Assembly (NCBI RefSeq): GCF_000188695.1 | Contig: NW_004754919.1 | Location: 480,725 to 494,898 of the forward strand | Length of the DNA stretch: 14,174 nucleotides | Direction of reading: 5' to 3' | DNA from: Salpingoeca rosetta | Taxonomy: Eukaryota > Opisthokonta > Choanoflagellata > Craspedida > Salpingoecidae | In this document: piece after piece, positions 7,501-14,174 of the stretch | Numbering within the stretch: the first letter of the stretch is position 1 | Layout of the letters: every line of letters starts with the position of its first letter | Notes under the pieces: generated by a model | Seen by the model: only the letters and a program-made list of their open reading frames with translations | Told to the model about the DNA's origin: nothing | The model's database searches: none | Position numbers and translations under genes: made by a program

Positions 7501-10500
7501 GGCGGGCGCTGTTGTGTTCCGCACACGTCCACACGCACGCGGCTCGCGTCAAATCGTTGTGAGACAATGTCGTGCGCCCCGAGTTGCACATGCACAACAG
7601 CAGGCACGCTCAGCAGGAGCGAAGACAAGGATGGCAACTCTGCTGTGGCTGAGGCGGTCGACAATGTCGTGCTTGCAAGCAATTGCAGATGGGGCGACGT
7701 GGTGTCACCGCTACCATCGCCATCATCAGTGACAACAACGCCAAGCGTCAGCCCCAGCGACTGCAACGCGTCAAGGCCCGACTCTACAGGCACAGATCCA
7801 GCAGTGCCAGACACTTGGGAAGACTGTGGCGTTGGCTGGTCGAAGAGTGGAGCGTGCAGGCGGATGACATATGGCCGCTGCGGGTGATTTGATGCGATGT
7901 TCACGCCAACAGCGGCAGGAGCCACTGCTGTGGGTTTGCTGGCGTTGATGGCTGCTTGCGCCACAACGGCATCGCTAATCACGGGGAATGGAGGGTCCGA
8001 CACAAATGCCGGCGCAGCGTTCACAAGCACGCACGGCGGTGCTGAGGACGTTGAAGTCGAGGAGGTGGAAGTGGGGGTGGAGGTGGTCGACGAGAGTTGT
8101 GGTGTGCACCCATCAACCCTCTCGTTGTTGGCGCTGTTGCAGCTGCACAGTGCGATAGAGACCTGTGCAATCTCGCTCAGCGTCACGACAGCACTGCCAG
8201 CAGCGGTAGCCCTTGCATGTGTCGATGACAGGGTGTCATCAAGGAACGAGACAACGGCACTGGACTGGAATGCATGGCGGACGCTCCAGCCGCCACGCGT
8301 TGCCAGCAGTGACGGCAGCGGCGCTGCAGACGGTGACGTGGAGGCCGACTGCAGCCACCACCGCTGCATACCTGACGCGTCTGCGAACGCTTTGGTACGT
8401 TGAGGGGCAGCAAGGGTAACAGGCACAAGCTGCAGCGTGCGGCGAAGACGGTTCACACGCGTCCACGCCACCACACGCCCTGCGTCGGCGGTGGCGCTGG
8501 CATACAGGTCAAGAAGCGTTGCCTGTCCGCGTGGGAGCTCATTGTTCCCATCGCCTGCTGTAGTTGCACGCCAGTCGCCAACAACAGATTCAAATCTCCC
8601 GGCACACAGCTCGTGCCACGCCCCACCGCCCTCAGCGTCATTGCCTGTTGCGGCCCGCCGTTCCTGCGCAAACAACTGCACCACCGTTGCCTCGAGCGAC
8701 GTTGGTGACGACAACAGCGCACTGTGTGCTGGCGTAAGGTGGACCGTGACTGTAGATGATGGTGACGCGTCGGCACTCTGACCACCCGTGACGCTTCGTG
8801 TGGAATACGCCTGGGCGATGGTGAGCGAAATGGCATGTGACACGACACCGAGTGAACTGCCGCCGTTGTTGTTGTTGGTGTTGTTGTTGTTGTTGTTGGT
8901 GTTGTTGTTGTTGGTGTTGTTGTTGTTGTTGTTGTTGGTGTTGTTGGTGTTGTTGTTGTTGGTGTTGTTGTTGGTGGTTTCATCGTCTGTGCTGGTGTCG
9001 TCGTCAACATTGTCGCTCGTGTTACTACTGGTGGTGCTGGCGTTTCCTATCGCTGTTGCCCCATCGCTCCACACGCGTGCTTGGAAGGAGAGGGCGTCAA
9101 CAGTGCCGCTGCTGGTGAGCGCAGAGATGACACGCTGAGACAGCGTAACCTTAAACTCAACCGCAGCAAGGGCACCCGTGCTTGGGGTTTGTGACGCCGC
9201 TGTGGGCGATCGACAGCCCGCTGTTGTTGCCGTCGCTGCTGCTGTTGCAAACGCAACGCCAAATCCGCCGGCACCATTCACCACGGCCAGCTGCTGTCGA
9301 CTCAATTGGGATGATGACTCTGCAAGTGCCGCTGCGCTGGTTGTGGGGGACGCGTGTGGCGGTGCAAGCACAGTGACAGCGCCCGACTGCGATGTCGACC
9401 GCCCACGCAGTGCCAGCAACTGTGCCGGCGCTGTGGTGTTGTTGCTGGTGTGCGGAGCGGTGAGAGCGCGGGTGAGGGCAACTGCTGTATGGGCGTCGCA
9501 CGTGCGCACAACAGTTTGGCCAATGGACCCATGCACACGAAGCAAAGGAGAGCGACCGGAAAATAGGGCATCATCATCGCCATCATCACTCCATCTGCTG
9601 CCGTTGTAGCTGCCTGCTGCTGCTGCTGTCTCGTTGGGCAGCAAATACACGTCAAGCACGCTATCCTCCATGGCCACGCCAGCAGGCGTGCTCCGCATCA
9701 CAGTAACGGCAAAGGAGGCGCACACATTTGCTGTGGTGGTGGTTGCAGTTGTGCTTGTGGTGGTAGTTGTGGCTGTGGACGGATTGCGCGACAGGGGCAT
9801 GACCTGTGGAAGTGCTGACGGTGATGTATATGAGCTCGCACGGTGGTTTGCCGCATCAGGCAGCCGCTGGGCCAGAACAACGGCACGAGGGCCCACGCTG
9901 GATGACGATGATGATGACGACGACGACGACGATGATGATGATGATGATGAAGAGGAAGACGAGGAGGATGGGTGAAGGGGAATGGCGTGGGACCACGAGG
10001 CAGCGGCTGTCGCTGGCAGTGACACATCCGCGCTGGGGAAATTGCCAGGTGTGCATGCAAGCACGCCACTCTGTTCAACCACTGACAACGATGACGACGA
10101 TGGCGGTGGCGTGATGGTGAGTGTGACAGCGCAAGTGGCGCCACCACTGCCTGCGATGCAATCGGCAGCAACGAGCGCGGCGCTGTGTGAGGGCGGGATG
10201 TGCGCTTGCCACTGGTGCTCAGCAACAGCATCCAATGCAACCAAGCCACTGCCAATCGTTAGATGCACAGTCATCAACGAGGGTGAGCAGCTTTTACTCG
10301 AAGTGTCGCTGTCACCGCTGTCACCGCTGCGCTGCGTGTGCACATGTGCAGATATGGAGCCATCGGTGTTCAGCTGTGCGGACACAATATGCCAGTCATT
10401 GTCGAATGTGGTGGTAGTGGTCACTTGGCTGTCCGTTGTCACCACCAGTCCCACACACGTGTGTTCGACAGCCTCTCCTGCTGCTGATGTCGAACTTGAT

Positions 10501-13500
10501 GATGATGATGATGATGGTTGCATGTTCTGGGAGGGCGCGGCAAAGGGAAGCAGCGCAGGTGTGGCCACGCTCTGCAGGTGTGCGCTCGCATTGAACGACG
10601 ACGACGCCGCTGTTGCTGATGCTGTTGTGGATGACGCATCGGTGGTCGCCACACCATCATCCTCGCCGTAGAGTGCAATGAACGGCTGTTGTTGCTGGTA
10701 CTGTTGCCGTGCGGAGCCAGCACCACCATCGTCGACACCACCACCGCCAACAGCCAATGGGTGGTAAAACGGCGGCGAGGCAAAAGCGGCGAGGGCAATG
10801 TGTGCACCGCGCGTGTTGGCGGGACTCGGGGCTGCCAGGAGCACGCTGACGGTGTCAAGCGCACTCAAGTGGGCATCAAGCGCTAACACAGACGCCACGT
10901 GCTCGTGCATGGCTGGCAGTGTCGAGGATGACGATGATGATGATGATGATGATGACGACGACGATGATCCAGTTGGTGTATTGGCGGTGTGTGATGAGTT
11001 GCTTCGAATTGGTAGCGGAAGCGCGGATGTGATGGGAAGACGGAGCACCGTTCTTGACACTGGCGCCCCCTCAATCATCACAAGTCCGTTTGCTGTGCCC
11101 CACACGCGCATCCCGCCACGTTCCGCACTGCCAACACCGCCGACAATACCGCTGGCGCTGCCAGCACCACCAAGGGACCACGGCAGCGCGCGGTGCGTTC
11201 CTGTCATCATGACAAGCGTCGATGATGATGTTGTTGTTGATGAAGATGATGATGATGCTGACGACGATGCGTTGTGAAAGCGGGAAAAGGAGAGGGAGAG
11301 GAGGGGCGTTGATGTGGTGATGGCCGATGATGATCCCTCAGCTACAGTGGCTGAACCGGTGTCCTTGGTGTGTGGTGCGTCTGGTGCGCTGCCGGGCACA
11401 GTTGGACACGTGCACGTGGTGGCATTGCACATTACGAAAGCAAGCGTGCTGTTGCTGCTGGTATCGTCGCTGCTGCTGTTGACATTGCTGCTGGTGACAT
11501 TGCTTGATCCCGCCCACGCCCAAGGCAACGACGATGCGAGTGGTGCGAGGACGTCGTGAGCAAAGTGCACATGAACGGTGCTGGTGTTGACACTCTCAAG
11601 ACCGACACCATCGCTAACAAGCACGACTGCTGTGGCATGGGCTGCTGCTGCAACTGCTGGATCGATGTCGCCAACACATGCACTTGAACCCGAGAGGGTG
11701 GAAGCAAACGCCTGGGAACGAGGTGGTGCAACGCCCATCCACACCGCAGCAAGCTGCCCAGCATCATCACCGCCAACATCACGGTCGCCGTTGAGATGAT
11801 TTGAAAATGGCGGCGAGCTGTCGCGTGAGAGCACAGCGGTGGTGGTTGCAGCCGACACCGCATCCAACACGTGAGTCGGGGCGCGTGTGTAGAGGGGAAG
11901 CGAAAGCGTCACAGGCGTCGACGCAGCAGCTAATGATGGTGGCCCTGTCATGGTGAGACGCACGCGGCATGCCCCCTGTAGAAGAGGAACGAGTGCGGAC
12001 GATTCGGAAAGATCTTCAAAGATAACAGCTGTGGTCCACAGGCTTGCGCCAGCCGCTGACATGCGTGCGGGGAGTGCTGTTGTTGTCGTGGCGGTTGCGG
12101 CTGCCATGGTGGTGGTGGTGGCTGGCGTGCATTTGAGGGACACCTGCAGCTGTGCTGTTGTTGGTACAGCATCCCAGTGCAGGTGAACAGCCAGGGCGGA
12201 ACGCAACATGTGCTGTCGCCACATCACTGCACGTGCGTGCACGCTGTGCGTGCGGCCACCGACCGTGACTGTGGCTGGGGAGGAGAGGGCGGTGACGCCA
12301 CGTGGGAGGAGCGCGCGTGCAATAGTGGTCTGAGGCGAAGAGAGGGGCCCGACAGACACAATCACGGCGAGAGACGCGGGGGTGTTGGGCTGCTCGCACA
12401 GTGCAGCTGGCACGGCCACAATGCAGGAGGCGTGCGTGGTTGTGGCGGACACAACAATGGCAACACCACTCCACACGCGTTCACCTCTATCACTGGAGGA
12501 CAGTAACACCTCCACGTCCAGCAGAGACGCTGCTGCAGTGCTGTCATAGCTGTACGTGGTGTTGTTGTTGTTGTTACTGCTGCTGCTGCTGGTGCTGCTG
12601 CTGTTTGCGGAACCTTGCATCATGACGCCATTCCACTCGCCAGTAATGTTGAAAGGAAGCAGCACCAGCCCCGCAAGCGCATCAACGGCTGCTGTTGCGC
12701 CGTCGCCGTCGCCACTGCCGCTGCCACCGCTGCCATCTACGTCTTGGTGCGCCAGTTGTGTTGCGTTGGCGATGAGCGATGCGAGTGATGCCGGCACTGC
12801 GAGCGGCGATTGGAAGTAGAGGTGCGGCAGCCGCGCTGCTGGTGGCGGCGCATCAACGCGAACCGTCGGGGCAACGATGATTGGAACGGCATTGCTCGCC
12901 ACCCCGTCAACATGGACAGTGAGCAGCAGCTGCGTGTCTGCGACTGTGTTGTTCATGTCAACCTCCACCGTGGCGTGCGTATCGTTGATCGCGCGCACAT
13001 ATCCGCACACGTCAACGCCATCCCCATGAAAGCGCGCGGAGCACAGCGGCAACAGCACTGGTGACGGCGACGACGACAGTGGAGGTGGGGGTGGTGCTGA
13101 TGGTGGCGCGTCGCGAGGGAAGAGCGCTCTTCCTTCAAGGAGCAGCGTCTGGTTGCTGGTTGGGAGCAGCACGGGTGTCGCTGGCATTGTGCCAGTGCTC
13201 TCATTCTCAATTTCACTTGCAGTGGTAGTGGTGGTGGTGGTGGCTGTGGTGATGACGGGGCGTAGCACGAGGGGAATGCGTGTGGTGGACACAACGTCCA
13301 CATGGCCACGTGGACACACGTGAACAGGGAGTGCAACGTGGCACCGCATGGCACACGCCAGTGCGCTGGTTGTGTTGCGAGCATTCAAGCCGTTGCTGTC
13401 TGTCGTGATATTCAGCAGCGGCGCGTGAAACAGCGGTGCTGTGATGTTTGCAGACGTCACGTGCGCGTATGTCGTCAAGAGGAACAACAGCTGTTCATCC

Positions 13501-13849
13501 GTGCTGGTACTGCCGTTGCTGCCATTGCTGTTGTTGCTGTCAGTGCTGGTGGTGCTGTGATTCACACTGGTGCCAACACCAACCAGCCAACTGTTGGGTG
13601 CTGTGGGAGTGCTTGCTGTAGCATTATCATCATCATCATCATCGTCACCACTGCTGGCTAGAGAAGCGATGTGCTCGCATGCAGATCCGTCGTCGTTATC
13701 GCCGTGATTTTGAATGGAGAGTGCGGGCACCGTGCCTGCAAGCACGCCATCCCTGTATGAGAGGGCGGTGCCTGTGAGGCGGACGGGGAGGGGCGTGTCG
13801 ATGGGCGCTGGTACCGCCGCTGCTGAAATCGCCGCCACCTCTGGCGCAC
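1527..13849 (-). CDS. Giant cadherin-like single-pass membrane protein, large 3' exon
   Basis: The frame is open for about 12.3 kb and ends at TGA 1527-1529. From N to C it encodes a Ser/Thr/Asn-rich ectodomain with many N-x-S/T sites, a weak TIG-like segment near residues 340-410, cadherin/CADG-like modules ending at 2335, a Cys-rich part (about 2400-2530), a divergent cadherin repeat (2589-2771), and two Ig-like modules (2963-3130, 3260-3470). A single membrane helix (3508-3529) followed by PDRRHYLLQGWR sets the extracellular-out orientation. The tail (3530-4186) has acidic runs, a helical stretch, proline motifs and tyrosines. No catalytic domain is seen. I place the exon start after ATGCAG at 13850; TTTCAG at 13823 is an in-phase alternative. 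The open frame continues to an ATG at 14087, but through (CA)58. An adhesion or receptor role is inferred; the exact family is unknown. Confidence 0.85.
1529..3500 (-). other. Cytoplasmic tail of the giant protein
   Basis: About 657 residues follow the membrane helix. They are hydrophilic and probably largely disordered. Residues 3687-3723 form a likely amphipathic helix (STELADAMQRAQATV onward), followed by nine Glu at 3725-3733. Tyrosines sit in short acidic or polar contexts (YLDAA at 3557, SIYDAA, DSYDSM, NYVSS, YNYITD at 4167-4169). A proline-rich PPTEAPPAPP segment could bind an SH3-type domain. A seven-Gln run is encoded at 1836-1856. The end is a poly-Asp run followed by VEML. These suggest a signalling or scaffold-binding tail, but no folded domain is recognised. 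Confidence 0.6.
3501..3566 (-). other. Transmembrane helix (residues 3508-3529)
   Basis: The segment GLWAGAGVVWVLLIGVVAYALY is the only strong hydrophobic stretch of membrane-spanning length noticed in the protein. It is preceded by a polar poly-Gln and Ser/Asn linker ending in a Cys (NDSCASTVG) and followed by the basic cluster PDRRHYLLQGWRAR, the usual stop-transfer pattern with the C-terminus in the cytoplasm. This makes the product type I, provided a signal peptide exists upstream of the window. Confidence 0.85.
3675..4310 (-). other. Juxtamembrane Ig-like module with Cys pair
   Basis: Residues about 3260-3470. The segment SEQVASFKCRV (F3302, C3304), a later WNTTCC, an MCTPTLQL and then WTVDVQATDVAGRAM (D3453, G3456) ending in WAWF match the order of the repeat family whose consensus is F-x-C, C-x-P, V-x-A-x-D-x-A-G-N and W. 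The last N is replaced by R here. Poly-Gln linkers interrupt it (for example near 4095-4140 and 3910-3945), along with a Cys helix (C3364, C3371). The assignment is from pattern only. Confidence 0.5.
4698..5201 (-). other. Ig-like module with DAAGN motif
   Basis: Residues about 2963-3130 start with LDTQAPVLAL, contain VTCTLRV and PCNIT, and end with GTFVVTISSVDAAGNRA (D3112 to N3116). D-x-A-G-N near the last beta-strand is typical of bacterial-type Ig-like and HYR-like adhesion modules. It resembles the juxtamembrane module, so the two may be tandem copies separated by a Gly/Ser-rich linker. Confidence 0.55.
5775..6323 (-). other. Divergent cadherin repeat
   Basis: Residues about 2589-2771. 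It opens with PQFVVSESVEPGMRLGTLFA, which fits the first strand of a cadherin repeat (P-x-F, E, G-x-x-x-G-x-L). It has LDFE at 2712-2715 in place of the LDRE calcium motif, and an Asp at 2728 where the A-x-D motif is expected. It ends with LTLAVVNTEPM, where cadherins have D-x-N-D-x-x-P. The Glu and Asn ligands are kept but the DxND Asps are lost, so calcium binding may be weakened. It is about 70 residues longer than a usual 110-residue repeat because of a Cys pair and a Gln-rich insert. Confidence 0.6.
6348..6380 (-). repeat. Ser-Asn hexanucleotide repeat in coding sequence
   Basis: Alternating GCT and GTT triplets on the plus strand (one ACT variant) encode alternating Ser-Asn on the minus strand, within a low-complexity linker between the Cys-rich segment and the cadherin repeat. 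Confidence 0.9.
6500..6885 (-). other. Cysteine-rich helical segment of the ectodomain
   Basis: Residues about 2400-2530. Closely spaced cysteines occur in a probable helical setting: CEQSNC, DTCVRAAF, CTAIQRFESCLATAL (C2442, C2451) and a C-x-C pair in STCACRV just beyond. They probably form disulphides in the secretory pathway. A shorter version of the same C...F..C...AL pattern recurs near residues 3364-3371. I do not recognise a named domain. Confidence 0.4.
7083..8060 (-). other. Two cadherin/CADG-like beta-sandwich modules
   Basis: The first runs from NAAPAFVSDPPF to RVRVDVCGTQQRPPEF. The second continues from there to GDSIAATVTARDMSGLTATV (D2314, G2317) and NVTVSVAP. The endings T-V-T-A-x-D-x-S-G-L-T-A-x-V-x-V-T-V-x-V are typical of cadherin-like (CADG or Ig-like) repeats in large surface proteins. 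The DxNDN calcium motifs of classical cadherins are not seen. The boundaries are approximate. Confidence 0.45.
8865..8972 (-). repeat. Poly-Asn tract with spaced Thr (36 codons)
   Basis: On the minus strand this is AAC repeated, with six single-base AAC-to-ACC changes that replace Asn by Thr at irregular intervals of 3-8 codons (residues 1706-1741). Every Thr follows two Asn, so each completes an N-x-T glycosylation sequon. The tract sits in an ectodomain linker between an acidic Asp/Thr/Ser stretch and GGSS. Confidence 0.95.
9897..9968 (-). repeat. Poly-Ser tract (24 codons)
   Basis: A run of TCN and one AGC serine codons, seen on the plus strand as GAT/GAC triplets. Codon use is mixed (TCA, TCG, TCC, TCT, AGC), so it is not a pure trinucleotide array. 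The reverse strand reads as poly-Asp/Glu, which creates a spurious acidic open frame at 9634-9975 on the plus strand. Confidence 0.95.
10923..10967 (-). repeat. Poly-Ser tract (15 codons)
   Basis: A second TCA/TCG/TCC serine run in the ectodomain between TPTG and TLPAMH. Smaller Ser runs of the same kind occur near 10493-10515 and 11220-11270. They probably act as extended, possibly O-glycosylated spacers. Confidence 0.95.
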
Positions 13850-14127
<278 letters not shown>

Positions 14128-14174
14128 CCACCAGCTGCATCAGAGCCAAGGTCGCATAATGACTTTTGAAATCG
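14128..14174 (-). CDS. Possible upstream exon end of the giant gene (partial)
   Basis: Before the donor-like GTGAGG, the minus strand is open to the window edge in the frame DFKSHYATLALMQLV, ending one base into a codon. That phase matches the proposed start of the giant exon at 13849 (or 13822), giving ...QLV-Gly-APEV. A second frame is also open over this short stretch, so the support is modest. If correct, the signal peptide and the true N-terminus lie outside the window to the right. Confidence 0.35.

Noticed and set aside
8788..9138. Plus-strand frame with a long hydrophobic Leu/Val stretch resembling membrane helices
   Set aside because: It is the antisense reading of the poly-Asn tract (GTT/GGT triplets), so the hydrophobicity comes from the repeat.
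9634..9975. Acidic plus-strand frame with 16 Asp in a row
   Set aside because: It is the antisense of the poly-Ser tract of the giant protein.

Overview
This window looks like nuclear DNA of a GC-rich unicellular eukaryote. It has spliceosomal introns carrying long (CA)n or (GT)n microsatellites, no bacterial operon structure, and one enormous gene for a single-pass membrane protein with cadherin-like modules and a long intracellular tail. The combination of cadherin-like adhesion modules, Ser/Thr/Asn/Gln homopolymers and a tyrosine-bearing tail suggests a choanoflagellate or a related holozoan. This is an inference from protein style; no marker gene is present.

Layout. Positions 1-721 hold the 3' end of a plus-strand gene: a probable exon at 153-287 and a terminal exon at 575-721, separated by an intron with a (GT)n block and a (CA)n block. 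Another intron or leader, made mostly of (AC)n, lies at the left edge. Positions 722-1526 have no convincing gene; they hold the 3' flanks of two convergent genes, including an AATAAA at 1240-1245 on the plus strand. Positions 1527-13849 are one open minus-strand exon of about 12.3 kb. Positions 13850-14127 are best read as an intron containing (CA)58 on the coding strand, and 14128-14174 may be the end of the preceding exon, which runs off the window.

The giant protein (about 4,120 visible residues) starts upstream of the window, so any signal peptide is not seen. From N to C it has a long Ser/Thr/Asn-rich ectodomain, a pair of cadherin-like or CADG-like modules, a Cys-rich segment, one clearer divergent cadherin repeat (LDFE motif), two Ig-like modules of the F-x-C / D-x-A-G-N type, one transmembrane helix, and a cytoplasmic tail of about 657 residues. 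The tail has a helical segment, acidic runs, proline motifs, several tyrosines and an acidic C-terminus ending VEML. I infer a cell-surface adhesion or receptor role.

The two genes are convergent and there is no sign that they work together. The most interesting structural signal is the placement of complementary dinucleotide repeats around splice sites, especially around the frame-neutral 135-nt exon of the left gene. Residue numbers for the giant protein count codons in its open frame from the in-frame ATG at 14087; this is only a numbering convention, because that ATG is probably intronic.
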